A stretch of 64,000 nucleotides of DNA from DATKCF01 sp035513345 (GTDB lineage Bacteria; Gemmatimonadota; Gemmatimonadetes; Longimicrobiales; RSA9). Below are positions 19,104 through 26,680 of this stretch, one piece after another. A program made the translations under genes and the position numbers. Where the stretch lies: positions 1 to 64,000 of the forward strand of contig DATKCF010000160.1 in the NCBI GenBank assembly GCA_035513345.1, in the 5' to 3' direction. The notes below the pieces were generated by a model. That model saw only the letters and a list, made by a program, of their open reading frames with translations, did no database searches and was not told where the DNA came from. How positions within the stretch are numbered: the first letter of the stretch is position 1; each line of letters begins with the position of its first letter.

Positions 19104-20390
19104 TCAGACGGCTTCCAGCGCCTGGCCCAGATCCGCGATGATGTCTTCCGGATGCTCGATGCCGATGGAGATCCGGATCATGCCGAGGGTGATGCCCATT
19201 GCCTCCTGGTCCTCCCGGAGGATGTCGGAGTGTGTCATGGACGCCGGGTGCTCGGCCAGCGACTCGGTGCCGCCGAGACTCACGGCCAGCTTCACGACCT
19301 GTAGAGCGTTCAGAACGCGGAACGCTTCTTCCTCGCCGCCATCGATCTCGAACGCGAACGTCGAGCCCGCCGCCTCGCACTGCCTTCGAAACACTTCGTG
19401 CTGCGGATCGTCGTCCGTCAGGTGTCCGAGATACAGTACGCGCTTCACCCGGGGATGGTCCGCAAGGAACTCGGCGACGTAACGGGCGTTCTTCATCCCG
19501 GACGTCATCCTGAGCTTGAGCGTCTCGAGGCTGCGCATGACGAGCCATCCAGTCCAAGGGTCGGCCATGGTCCCGAAGATCGTACGCATGCCGCGGACCG
19601 GCGCAATCATCGCTTCACTGCCGAGGCACGCACCGGCAATCAGGTCGCTGTGTCCGCCGACGTACTTGGTGAGGGAATAGAGCACGAGGTCGGCGCCATG
19701 GGTGAGCGGCTTCTGCCAGAGGGGGCCGAGGAACGTATTGTCGACGACGACGATCGGTCTCCGGCCATCCTCGCCGGCATGTTCGAGCGCGAGATCCGCG
19801 CACCGCCGGATATCGACGAGCGCGTTGGTCGGATTCGCCGGCGTTTCGATGTAGATCATGCGCACCGGGCCCCGTGCCGCGCCCTCCTTCAGTGCCGTGA
19901 CCAGAGATTCGTCACTGCCTGCGTGAAAACTGGCGCGCGCCACGCCGAACTGTGGCATGATCCGGTTCACCAGAAAGTCGGTACCGCCGTAGATCGGTTC
20001 GCTGTGCAGCACGACGTCGCCGGGCCGCGCGTACGACAGGATCGTGGTAGCGATGGCGGACATGCCGCTCGAGAAGACCAATGCCGATTCCGCGTCGTCC
20101 CATATGCAGAGTCGCTCCTCGAGAACCTGCAGATCGGGGTTGTTGATCCGCGAGTAGATCAGGCCGGGATCCTCGTTCGGCGCCTGGCGCCGCAGGCCGT
20201 ACGCGATCTCGAAGAACGCCTTTCCGTCCTCGGCCGTCTCGAACACGAACGTGGAAGTCTGAAAGATTGGGCACTTGAGCGCACCCTCCGACAACCGCGG
20301 ATCGTAGCCGAATCCCATCATCAGGGTCTCCGGCCTCAGCGGCTTGCCTGCGATAGATCGGTGACGATAGTCCCCGGAATCCTTCCCCAT
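19104..20390 (-). CDS. Cys/Met metabolism PLP-dependent enzyme (cystathionine gamma-synthase/lyase family)
   Basis: Fold-type I PLP enzyme of 428 residues. The PLP lysine is in SLTKYVGGHSD (about residue 236), with upstream IYIETPANPT and VVDNTFLGP, and the N-terminal YSRINNPDLQVLEERL signature. The family covers cystathionine gamma-synthase, cystathionine gamma-lyase and methionine gamma-lyase, which cannot be told apart reliably from these motifs. With the cystathionine beta-synthase at 9506-10888 it would complete transsulfuration if it is the lyase. Monocistronic; divergent from the glycosylase-like gene. Confidence 0.85.
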   Translation of the reverse strand: MGKDSGDYRHRSIAGKPLRPETLMMGFGYDPRLSEGALKCPIFQTSTFVFETAEDGKAFFEIAYGLRRQAPNEDPGLIYSRINNPDLQVLEERLCIWDDAESALVFSSGMSAIATTILSYARPGDVVLHSEPIYGGTDFLVNRIMPQFGVARASFHAGSDESLVTALKEGAARGPVRMIYIETPANPTNALVDIRRCADLALEHAGEDGRRPIVVVDNTFLGPLWQKPLTHGADLVLYSLTKYVGGHSDLIAGACLGSEAMIAPVRGMRTIFGTMADPWTGWLVMRSLETLKLRMTSGMKNARYVAEFLADHPRVKRVLYLGHLTDDDPQHEVFRRQCEAAGSTFAFEIDGGEEEAFRVLNALQVVKLAVSLGGTESLAEHPASMTHSDILREDQEAMGITLGMIRISIGIEHPEDIIADLGQALEAV

Positions 20391-20533
20391 GCCACATCTC
20401 CCGTAGAAACATTCGATTGCGGCTCCGGCTGTCGACCGTAAGATACCGGCCGCGGACCGGCCCCGCGTGCGGGCAGTTCCCGACGCCGCGTGGTGCGGGT
20501 CCGGACACCAACGATCCCGGAGTGGGAGGGTCC

Positions 20534-21457
20534 GTGAATCGAACCACCGAACAGGCGAGGTTCGGTCGGATATTTCGCAAGCTGCACTCCGGACACGACG
20601 GTTGCGACCATGACGAATGGCTCCACGAGCCGTGCAGGGTCGCCGGCCGGATCGCGGACCGACCGATCGTCTGGAGCCGCCGCAATGGTCCGTGGCGCCG
20701 CGTCGATGTGCTGTGGGTGGGTGCCGCTCCCGGCAACGCCGGCGGCCGCGGCACGGGCGATCTGGGTGCGCACGGAACGCGCATCCCCTTCGGTGGCGAC
20801 ATCGCCGGCGCGAACCTCGAAGTCATGCTTGGCTCGGTGGGGCTCACCCGCAATGACACGTTCATCGTAGCGGCGCTGAACGAGTTGCCCGCCAGCGGTG
20901 GAGGCGAGCCTTCGATCCGTGAGATCCTTGCCGCCGCGGGCGGCTATCCCGACAGCATCGCCCTGCTGCGCGACACGATCATTGCCACGGGGCCTTCGCT
21001 GATCGTTGCACTGGGCAATGTGGCGGCCCGCGTAGTCGCCTCAGCCTGGATCGAAACCGTACCCCTCAGGCTGACCGGACCGGCAAGGCTGCGTACAGCA
21101 GGGTGGTCTCGCGGCCTGGCAGTACCGCTCCGCTCGATCGGGCCGCCGGCCGACGACCTCGATGCGGCCTGGCATCGCGCATGGGGCACCGATCCCGATC
21201 CCGTCGCCCTCTGGCTTACCCATCCCAGCGCCCAGAACATGAGTCCGCACGCAGGTGTCGATACTGTATTCCATGCGCGGATGGTCGGGGCGCTCGATGC
21301 GCTGCGATCGACGGTGCGTCGTCATCTCGGCTGGACACCGCCGCGTGAGAGGCCGGGCATTCCCGGCACGGGCATTTACGCGCTGACGGACTGGACCGAC
21401 CGTATTCGGTCGAGGACGACAGCGCTCGACCGGCTCTGGAGGGAGAAGCGCGTGTGA
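20534..21457 (+). CDS. Uracil-DNA glycosylase superfamily-like protein
   Basis: Protein of 307 residues from a GTG at 20534 that follows GGGAGGG; a longer reading upstream lacks a ribosome site. It shows the UDG-fold layout: a glycine/proline motif GAAPG near residue 62, then PFGGDIAGANLEVML, which parallels the PFVGxSGxLL block of family 4/5 enzymes, then LIVALGNVAAR, then a C-terminal THPSAQNMSP loop resembling the HPS leucine loop. No Fe-S cysteines of family 4 are evident, so it is a divergent branch. Whether it removes uracil is unproven. Confidence 0.6.
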   Translation: MNRTTEQARFGRIFRKLHSGHDGCDHDEWLHEPCRVAGRIADRPIVWSRRNGPWRRVDVLWVGAAPGNAGGRGTGDLGAHGTRIPFGGDIAGANLEVMLGSVGLTRNDTFIVAALNELPASGGGEPSIREILAAAGGYPDSIALLRDTIIATGPSLIVALGNVAARVVASAWIETVPLRLTGPARLRTAGWSRGLAVPLRSIGPPADDLDAAWHRAWGTDPDPVALWLTHPSAQNMSPHAGVDTVFHARMVGALDALRSTVRRHLGWTPPRERPGIPGTGIYALTDWTDRIRSRTTALDRLWREKRV

Positions 21458-21504
21458 GATCAACCGTTGCCGAATCCCGTTGCCACCCTTAGCGTTGTCC
21501 GATC

Positions 21505-21756
21505 ATGGTCTATTTTGCCAGTGTACCGTTGCGGCGCCTCATTCCGACCGTTCTCGTGCGACTCGAGACGGACGAGGGTGATATCGCGTTCCGCGCCAGG
21601 TGGAAGTCGTCGCCTCTCGACCTGCAGCGACTGATCCTGTTCAAGATCCGCCGCGGCCGCCCCATCTGGTTCGAGGATGACCGCGGCCACGATCTCTGTT
21701 TCCGGCCCGAAGCCGTCCGCGCGGCGGTTATCGACGGCCGGCCGGCGGCATCCTGA
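21505..21756 (+). CDS. Small protein of unknown function
   Basis: Protein of 83 residues, mainly beta-strand-like, rich in Arg and hydrophobics, with a compact FKIRRGRPIWFEDDRGHDLC segment. No transmembrane segment or known motif. It ends two bases before the SHOCT gene starts, so the two are probably co-transcribed and translationally coupled. Confidence 0.5.
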   Translation: MVYFASVPLRRLIPTVLVRLETDEGDIAFRARWKSSPLDLQRLILFKIRRGRPIWFEDDRGHDLCFRPEAVRAAVIDGRPAAS

Positions 21757-21758
21757 GC

Positions 21759-22064
21759 ATGATTCCGGGCGCAGGGTTGCTCGGCCTTCTGCTCCAGGCC
21801 ACCGATCCGTTGCCGCCCCTCGACTTCGGCGATCTGCTGACTCGCCTGGTCACCTACCTCGGGCCCTACACCGAGTACATCATCATCCTCTTTGTTTTCT
21901 GGCTGTTCGCCCGGCGGGGCGCTCAGAAACAGGGCGACTTCAACCGCCAGGCGCAGGAAGTTCTCGACGAGCTGTACCAGAAGGGTGAGATCTCGGAGAA
22001 GGCGTATCAGAAGTTCCGGCAGGACGTGACTTTACGTAACCCAGGCGGCGGACCTCGCCGCTGA
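21759..22064 (+). CDS. SHOCT-domain membrane protein; 3' end replaced by the integrated element
   Basis: Protein of 101 residues with one transmembrane helix (about 36-52, YTEYIIILFVFWLFARR) and a C-terminal SHOCT segment (LDELYQKGEISEKAYQKF). The last 12 codons after the shared AYQKFRQD lie inside the element and read VTLRNPGGGPRR. The original end (ISLRPKR then stop) is found intact past the right attachment site at 39070-39093. Integration therefore converted a 96-residue protein into a 101-residue variant without breaking the domain. Function of the host protein unknown. Confidence 0.75.
   Translation: MIPGAGLLGLLLQATDPLPPLDFGDLLTRLVTYLGPYTEYIIILFVFWLFARRGAQKQGDFNRQAQEVLDELYQKGEISEKAYQKFRQDVTLRNPGGGPRR
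22003..22025 (+). repeat. Left attachment site core (attL)
   Basis: Begins CGTATCAGAAG and ends GGCAGGAC; identical over 23 bp to 39047-39069, with flanking bases differing on both sides. It lies within the coding sequence of the SHOCT gene, covering the codons for YQKFRQD. Confidence 0.88.
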
Positions 22065-22130
22065 CATAGCGCAACCGGCCGACCTTCCGCCACATCGCAT
22101 CCGCTCCATCGCCATGTTTCGCCGCCTTCG

Positions 22131-22150
22131 CGGACACACTGCGGACACAG
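22131..22150 (+). repeat. Putative integrase arm-type sites, left end
   Basis: Two direct copies of CGGACACA at 22131-22138 and 22142-22149, 11 bp apart (about one helical turn), the second followed by GT. They abut the integrase stop codon. The same pair with the same spacing and orientation occurs at 38977-38996 near the right end, which is what arm sites of a tyrosine integrase would look like. Confidence 0.6.
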
Positions 22151-23362
22151 TCAGGACGCCTCAACGACGCTCTGGGTTGTGACCGGGTCCGCCTGACTGT
22201 AGGCCTGCTCGAGCGCCTTCACGTCGCGCCAGCCGCCGGCCTCTTTCACGTCCGCGAGCGGCATCGCCTTGCGCAGCGTCGCCCAGCCGCGCCGGAACGA
22301 GTGCCAGCCCGAGCGCGCGGGGTGATCGAGCCCGGCCGCCGTTTCGGCCTTCCGCAGCAGCCAGTCGACGGCGTTCTGACCGATCGGCTTGCCCGGCCGG
22401 CCAGCGTACTCGAACAGCCACCCCTCACCGATCGTTGCAGTCCGTGCAGCGTAGCGGTCCATCTCGGCACGCAGTGACTTCGACATCGGCGACACGGAGC
22501 TGAACCCGCCCTTGTCGTGCTCCGGCCGCCATACGATCGCGTCCGACCATGCCTCCGCCCAGCTCTCATCTTTCCCCACACGGCCGAGCCCGCCCCGTAC
22601 CTGGTCGGCGCCGCGGCAGAGGTCCGACACCCGCAGATGCCGGATTGCGCCGATGCGCCGGCCCGTGTGCCACGCGATCGCGATCAGTGCGCGCAACTGG
22701 CCGGACGGGTCGACGGTGTCGGCCACGCCCATCAGCCGCTGCACACGCCCCGGGCTGGCGACGGACCGTCTCGGGTTCGACTCCGTTGGGAACGCTTCGC
22801 GCGCCCGCCGGGTCAACGGCATCCGGTCGAGGAGCCGTTCCTCGACGCCGAACAACAGCACCGTGACCAGCGCACGACACTCGTTCCTGATGGTGCCGTC
22901 CTGGACGCCGTCATCGTTCGAGCGGTGATCGTCGGTCCGCAGCCGCCCGTCGCGGCGCGCTTGCACGTACTGTTCGACGCGGCTGCGGGTCAGGCTGTCG
23001 ACCTCGAACGGCCGGCCGCCGGGCTCCAGGTGTCGCGTCCAGAGGCCGAGCGTCCGCGTGAGGTACGTGCGCCGCTCCGGCCGGACCACGGCGTCGCGCA
23101 GGTAACGCTGCGCCAGTACGCCGAACGTGATCGCGGGACCGCCCGGCCGGCCGAGCAGCCGTTCCTCTGCGATCTCGCGTAGCACTTCCCTCGCCGCGTC
23201 CTCCGCCGTGCCTTTCTCCGCCAGCCCGAGCGAGCGCCGCTCCTTCACCCCGTCCTCGCGCAGTTCGAGGTACACCGGGCCGCCCCGCTGGCGCCGGTAC
23301 AGCCGGGCCCGGATCCCGTGCGCTTCAACCGTCCAGGGCTTCGCCTTCTTTTTCGTCGCCAT
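22151..23362 (-). CDS. int: Tyrosine recombinase/integrase
   Basis: Site-specific recombinase of 403 residues. The start at 23362 (MATKKKAKPW) is chosen over a longer reading because GGAGGGG lies just upstream. An N-terminal arm-binding/SAM-like part is followed by the catalytic domain: first Arg in HTGRRIGAIRHL, HSFRRGW supplying His-x-x-Arg, GGWRDVKALEQAY supplying the Trp variant of the third histidine and the nucleophilic Tyr. The order R-HxxR-W-Y is complete. It is the leftmost gene of the element, 126 bp from the attL core, and should catalyse integration into and excision from the SHOCT gene. Confidence 0.93.
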   Translation of the reverse strand: MATKKKAKPWTVEAHGIRARLYRRQRGGPVYLELREDGVKERRSLGLAEKGTAEDAAREVLREIAEERLLGRPGGPAITFGVLAQRYLRDAVVRPERRTYLTRTLGLWTRHLEPGGRPFEVDSLTRSRVEQYVQARRDGRLRTDDHRSNDDGVQDGTIRNECRALVTVLLFGVEERLLDRMPLTRRAREAFPTESNPRRSVASPGRVQRLMGVADTVDPSGQLRALIAIAWHTGRRIGAIRHLRVSDLCRGADQVRGGLGRVGKDESWAEAWSDAIVWRPEHDKGGFSSVSPMSKSLRAEMDRYAARTATIGEGWLFEYAGRPGKPIGQNAVDWLLRKAETAAGLDHPARSGWHSFRRGWATLRKAMPLADVKEAGGWRDVKALEQAYSQADPVTTQSVVEAS

Positions 23363-23393
23363 TGTGTCACCCCTCCGGTTCGAGTGCGTGGTT

Positions 23394-23777
23394 TTACAGG
23401 TCGATGACCGGTTCCAGCCCGAGGCTCGCGCAGGCCTCGATGTAGCCGTCCTGGGGGAGCCATTCCCGCAGCTCTTCCTCTGCGTCCTCGATCTCGATGA
23501 TGCTGTCGTTCTTCCAGTCGTGCACGAGAACGCGATCATCGTCGGTGAGGTAGGCGGCCGAATCCCGTCCTTCGGCGATCAGCGTGCCGGTGAAGCGGCC
23601 GGCGAACTTGCGGCCGTCCCCGTCGATCAGTTGGAGGCGGATCTCGGCCGCCTCACTCAGCGTCTCCGCTCGAACCTTGAGTGCCTCGACGGCATCCCTC
23701 AGCGTCCGCGACAGGTTCACATCTGCACTCTTTGCCCAGAGGCCAAGCTCATCGGGCAGGTACACGGTGATGTCCAT
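23394..23777 (-). CDS. Small protein with ribbon-helix-helix-like N-terminus
   Basis: Protein of 127 residues. The first 35 (MDITVYLPDELGLWAKSADV then NLSRTLRDAVEAL) look like an antitoxin-type ribbon-helix-helix DNA-binding segment. The remainder is an acidic mixed alpha/beta domain without a recognised family. It lies just upstream of the integrase in the same direction and directly downstream of a promoter region rich in TACCCGTGT repeats, so it may regulate itself and integrase. No toxin partner is evident beside it. A GGGAGGAAG ribosome site supports the start. Confidence 0.55.
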   Translation of the reverse strand: MDITVYLPDELGLWAKSADVNLSRTLRDAVEALKVRAETLSEAAEIRLQLIDGDGRKFAGRFTGTLIAEGRDSAAYLTDDDRVLVHDWKNDSIIEIEDAEEELREWLPQDGYIEACASLGLEPVIDL

Positions 23778-23800
23778 TTGCTTCCTCCCTGACAGGATTT

Positions 23801-23875
23801 ACACGGGTTCGCGAGCTTGCTACACCCGTAGTGTAGTGCAATACCCGTGTATCTGTCAAGGTACCCGTGTGTCAA
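23801..23875 (-). promoter_or_regulatory. Leftward promoter with repeated TACCCGTGT operators
   Basis: Minus-strand TTGACA (23854-23859) and TACACT (23830-23835) are 18 bp apart. Around them lie direct copies of TACCCGTGT at 23842-23850 and 23862-23870 (20-bp period) and an inverted copy ACACGGGTT at 23801-23809, plus a degenerate ACACCCGTA at 23822. This looks like a repressor-controlled promoter for the 23394 gene and integrase. Confidence 0.5.
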
Positions 23876-24111
23876 CCCTCCCAATCCGGTCCGCCGGCCA
23901 GCCTGACTTGCCGCTTCCGCCATTCGGCCGTGTTCGGTTCGGCGACGCATGAACACCACATCATCGCCCGCGCCGCTCGCGTGACTTCATAGTTGCGACG
24001 GCGCGGGATGTGGGTGTGTGCGCCGCAATCCCGACAGGTGAACGTGATGTGATGCAGGTCGAGGTCGTTGTACTCCGGGTCCAGCTTCCATCGGTCCGGG
24101 TCGAGCGGCAT
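23872..24111 (-). CDS. Small zinc-ribbon-like protein of the element
   Basis: Protein of 79 residues started at the ATG at 24111, which overlaps the stop of the upstream gene. Two cysteine pairs, CRDC and CSC, separated by a basic helical stretch (PRRRNYEVTRAARAMMW), suggest a treble-clef or zinc-ribbon fold. No specific function can be assigned. Last gene of a leftward cluster running from 25515. Confidence 0.5.
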   Translation of the reverse strand: MPLDPDRWKLDPEYNDLDLHHITFTCRDCGAHTHIPRRRNYEVTRAARAMMWCSCVAEPNTAEWRKRQVRLAGGPDWEG

Positions 24112-24368
24112 CAGTTTGCTTCCGGTCCGGCTTCGACTTCTTCCAGCAATTCGTTTTCCATCGCCTCCCACTCCTCATCGGAAATGCCGAGCCGGTCGGA
24201 GATGATCCGCGATGCGTTCGTAAGATCGACGGCACTTGTGAGCTTGCCGGTCTCCCCGCTAGCGCGCAGGCTGGCGCGCAGAACGCACTTCAGTGCCCAC
24301 ACGATCGGATCCGCGTTCGGGGGCGGTCCGCCGCGCATCCGGCCCATTCCGTCCATCCACTTGAGCAT
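24111..24368 (-). CDS. Small acidic protein of unknown function (element)
   Basis: Protein of 85 residues from the ATG at 24368, preceded by a GGGGGGGTGAC ribosome-site junction. A Met/Gly-rich N-terminus is followed by a helical, acidic C-terminus (SDEEWEAMENELLEEVEAG). Not recognised. Overlaps the next gene by one base. Confidence 0.45.
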   Translation of the reverse strand: MLKWMDGMGRMRGGPPPNADPIVWALKCVLRASLRASGETGKLTSAVDLTNASRIISDRLGISDEEWEAMENELLEEVEAGPEAN

Positions 24369-24372
24369 TCCG

Positions 24373-24660
24373 TCACCCCCCCGGGTCGAGTGTGCGAAAG
24401 CGGTCCGGGTCGACCCCGCGGGCAATGCCTTCGGCCACGATGCGGTCGATCTCCCGGCGATGCCGCTTCTGTACAGCGTCCGCGGCCCGCCCCTCACTCA
24501 CCATCAGCGCATACTCCGCGATCTGCGTCTGCCGCTCTTCAAGCTCTTCCACGTCGTCAATGTTGCCGTAGCGCAGCACCTTGCGGGCGAGCTTCAACCA
24601 CCGAAACGCGAGGGCGTCCATCTCTTCGAGCGCCTTGTCAACCTGCCGCGCCACCGTCAA
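24373..24660 (-). CDS. Small helical protein of unknown function (element)
   Basis: Protein of 95 residues, predominantly charged alpha-helix with probable coiled-coil character (VEELEERQTQIAEYALMV; VQKRHRREIDRIVAEG). No known motif. Its start overlaps the stop of the upstream 24657 gene, indicating coupled translation within the cluster. Confidence 0.45.
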   Translation of the reverse strand: MTVARQVDKALEEMDALAFRWLKLARKVLRYGNIDDVEELEERQTQIAEYALMVSEGRAADAVQKRHRREIDRIVAEGIARGVDPDRFRTLDPGG

Positions 24661-24902
24661 TCCTCCACGATTCGCAGGACCGGTCGAGCGGCCGGCGCGC
24701 GGCAGATGATGTATTCCCAGTCGCCTTCAACCCAACGCTCTACCTCGTCATCGCAGAGAGGCGGCCGGCGTGACGCCGCGTAATTCAACGTCTGGCCATT
24801 CGTTGCCAGATGTGACACGACGAAGGCCCGTGCATCCTCAAGCGTCTGGCACTCGTGAACCGTTTCGTCGGCAGCCGGTGTGCAGCGGACTACGAGCAAC
24901 AT
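24657..24902 (-). CDS. Small protein of unknown function (element)
   Basis: Protein of 81 residues from the ATG at 24902; a GTG two codons earlier is possible but sits too close to the GGAGGGG ribosome site. Alpha/beta composition with a DDEVERWVEGDWEYIIC segment near the C-terminus. No domain recognised. Confidence 0.45.
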   Translation of the reverse strand: MLLVVRCTPAADETVHECQTLEDARAFVVSHLATNGQTLNYAASRRPPLCDDEVERWVEGDWEYIICRAPAARPVLRIVED

Positions 24903-24904
24903 CG

Positions 24905-25273
24905 TCACCCCTCCGGTTCGGGCCGGTCGTCGAGGCCGAGCTGCCGGCGGAAGTCGGGGTCGTCGAGCAGATGCGCGATGAGGCCACCCATCTTCTCTAC
25001 CGATCGCGTCCCTTCCACCATCGCGTTCTCGTGCTCCGGCGCGACCCGGTATTTCGACAGCTCAACCAGCGCCGCGGCGCGGTCCTCATCCGTCTGATTC
25101 TTGCCGACGCTCGTGAGGTTGTAGCCCCACGGCGAAGCGATGCCACAGTCGGGACAAGCGAGCCAGTCGTGCGGGCCGACCGCGATGTGAGCCTGGTTGT
25201 CCTCTCCGCAGTTGCGGCAGCGGAAGTAGTTGACCGGATCTGTCCAGTCGACCGACTCGGGGTCGAAGCTCAT
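24905..25273 (-). CDS. Zinc-ribbon protein of the element
   Basis: Protein of 122 residues with an N-terminal zinc ribbon: CRNC and CPDC pairs about 25 residues apart. A helical C-terminal half follows (EDRAAALVELSKYRV; LLDDPDFRRQLGL). It ends in EPEG, whose codons form the ribosome site of the next gene. ATG at 25279 is an alternative start that overlaps the upstream stop. Function unknown, possibly nucleic-acid binding. Confidence 0.5.
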   Translation of the reverse strand: MSFDPESVDWTDPVNYFRCRNCGEDNQAHIAVGPHDWLACPDCGIASPWGYNLTSVGKNQTDEDRAAALVELSKYRVAPEHENAMVEGTRSVEKMGGLIAHLLDDPDFRRQLGLDDRPEPEG

Positions 25274-25275
25274 CG

Positions 25276-25515
25276 TCATCCCTCCGAGGGTTCGAGCGCA
25301 TCCGCCAGCTTGAGCAAGTCATCCGCCCGCTTGCGGGCCATGCGTGCGACCACGGCCTGCCATCCCTCCGGCGGCCGACGATAGGACGCCGCTGCGGGAT
25401 CCAGTCGCGCTTGCAGTACGCCGTTCTGCGAAACGCCCATCTCGCGGGCCAGGTCGGCGAGACTCGTTTTCGCAGTCAGCCGGTTCGTCGCGGTGATAAA
25501 GTGCACGATTTTCAT
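25276..25515 (-). CDS. Small helix-turn-helix regulator, apparently leaderless
   Basis: Protein of 79 residues. After MKIVHFITATNRL it has TSLADLAREMGVSQNGVLQA, a helix-turn-helix reading of the XRE or Cro type, then a helical tail. The ATG lies at the outer edge of a 51-bp dyad that contains its probable promoter, so transcription would begin at or next to the start codon with no room for a ribosome site. It heads the leftward small-gene cluster and is divergent from the 25691-26655 pair; the dyad is its likely binding site. Confidence 0.6.
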   Translation of the reverse strand: MKIVHFITATNRLTAKTSLADLAREMGVSQNGVLQARLDPAAASYRRPPEGWQAVVARMARKRADDLLKLADALEPSEG

Positions 25516-25565
25516 GTAGGTAAAGGTATTGACAACCCCGCGCCGTGTCAATATCCTTACCTACA
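25515..25565. promoter_or_regulatory. Palindromic, interlocked divergent promoters
   Basis: Inverted repeats of 20 bp (25515-25534 and 25546-25565) match except at two positions, around an 11-bp centre. Rightward: TTGACA 25529-25534, 17 bp, TATCCT 25552-25557. Leftward: TTGACA 25546-25551, 17 bp, TACCTT 25523-25528. Each -35 box lies inside the other's spacer, so RNA polymerase could occupy only one at a time. Confidence 0.6.
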
Positions 25566-25580
25566 CGCAGGGCCAAGGCA

Positions 25581-25618
25581 AGGGCGTCGGTCATCCCTCC
25601 GGAGAATCGCGACGCCCT
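25581..25618 (+). other. Leader hairpin ahead of the plus-strand gene pair
   Basis: AGGGCGTCG (25581-25589) pairs with CGACGCCCT (25610-25618); the 20-base loop contains a further CTCCGGAG self-complement. It is in the transcribed leader between the dyad promoter and the gene at 25691. No T-run follows, so a simple terminator is unlikely. Confidence 0.4.
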
Positions 25619-25690
25619 CACATGACAGCCCGAAGGCCGCCGTCTGAAAATGCCCTGCCGGCGCGGCCCGGGCAACCCACAGAGGAGCCC

Positions 25691-26152
25691 ATGACGACAG
25701 CAGTGAAGGAACGGCCACAGGTATCGCAGGCCGCAGAAGACGTGTACGCCGTGTGCGCTCGCGCCTTCCGCACGGTCGAGGCACTAGCTGAGCGGGTCCG
25801 GGACGGATGCGGGCACGAGGGCCACGCCCTCGCTGTGCGCGCGTTCGACCTTCGGGACGCAGCTCGTGAGCAGGGACCGGAGTGCCTGGCAACGTTCGAC
25901 AAGGCGTGGCAGGAACGAAGCGACGAGGACTTCCATGCGCTGTCCGACTGCGAAACGCTGGCCCACATCAACGAGGCGTACGGCGGGATCGTCGCGCTTC
26001 TCGCCGACAAGGTCGACGATCGTGAGAGCCTGCTGTTCTGGGAGATCGTGCGCGTGATCGACGACTGGCGCCGTGCCTTTGAGAAAGCCATGCCGGACTG
26101 GTGTGCCGACAACATCGGCGAGGACGACGCCGGAAAGGACGGTGCCGCATGA
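25691..26152 (+). CDS. Unknown protein, first gene of a plus-strand pair in the element
   Basis: Protein of 153 residues from the ATG at 25691, which follows AGAGGAG; a longer upstream reading has no ribosome site. Mostly helical and acidic, without signal peptide or transmembrane segment (DVYAVCARAFRTVEALAERV; LLFWEIVRVIDDWRRAFEKA). I do not recognise it. With its partner it is the only coding against the leftward direction of the element apart from the repressor, and is placed under the palindromic promoter. It could be a cargo, regulatory or defence gene; nothing in the sequence decides. Confidence 0.55.
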   Translation: MTTAVKERPQVSQAAEDVYAVCARAFRTVEALAERVRDGCGHEGHALAVRAFDLRDAAREQGPECLATFDKAWQERSDEDFHALSDCETLAHINEAYGGIVALLADKVDDRESLLFWEIVRVIDDWRRAFEKAMPDWCADNIGEDDAGKDGAA

Positions 26153-26655
26153 GCCCGAAAGCAGCCCCGAAACGGACCGTCGCACAGATCCAGGAGGCCG
26201 ACCGGCAGGACCACATCCGAGAGAACGCCATCAACCGCGTGACCCGGGCCCTCTCAACGTGCGTGGAACTGACGCTGCACGGATTCGAGTGCACGCCCGA
26301 CTCAGAGGAGGACGCAGCGAAGGCGCAGGCGGCTTGCAAGGCGCTCCTGGCATACTCCCGTTGGGCCGCGCCGGATCTCGACACGACCGACTTTCCGGGC
26401 GGCATGAATGCGACAGAGACGTTGCTCGGCGACGGGCGGTCCCGGCTCGCGGTATTCCACGGGTTGGCGGCCCTGATGAACGCCATCGATATCGAACCGA
26501 TCCTGAAACTCTGGAAGGATGACGCCTGGACATTCTCCTGGTACCAGGAGGCTCTGCTCTGCGCCGCGTACGACGCGATCGACTTCACCCGGGAACTGAC
26601 GGTCGCGCATCTCCGGGAGAAAGATGAGCGCCGGCCGCCGGAGAGAGTCGCGTAG
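26149..26655 (+). CDS. Unknown protein, second gene of the plus-strand pair
   Basis: Protein of 168 residues. Its ATG overlaps the upstream stop (ATGA), indicating coupling. Helical, soluble, with a basic N-terminus (MSPKAAPKRTVAQIQEADRQ) and Trp-rich middle (ILKLWKDDAWTFSWYQEALL). No known domain recognised. Followed by a strong terminator hairpin at 26681, so the pair is a self-contained unit. Confidence 0.55.
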   Translation: MSPKAAPKRTVAQIQEADRQDHIRENAINRVTRALSTCVELTLHGFECTPDSEEDAAKAQAACKALLAYSRWAAPDLDTTDFPGGMNATETLLGDGRSRLAVFHGLAALMNAIDIEPILKLWKDDAWTFSWYQEALLCAAYDAIDFTRELTVAHLREKDERRPPERVA

Positions 26656-26680
26656 AATCGCGCCTGCTGTCCGAACGCCT

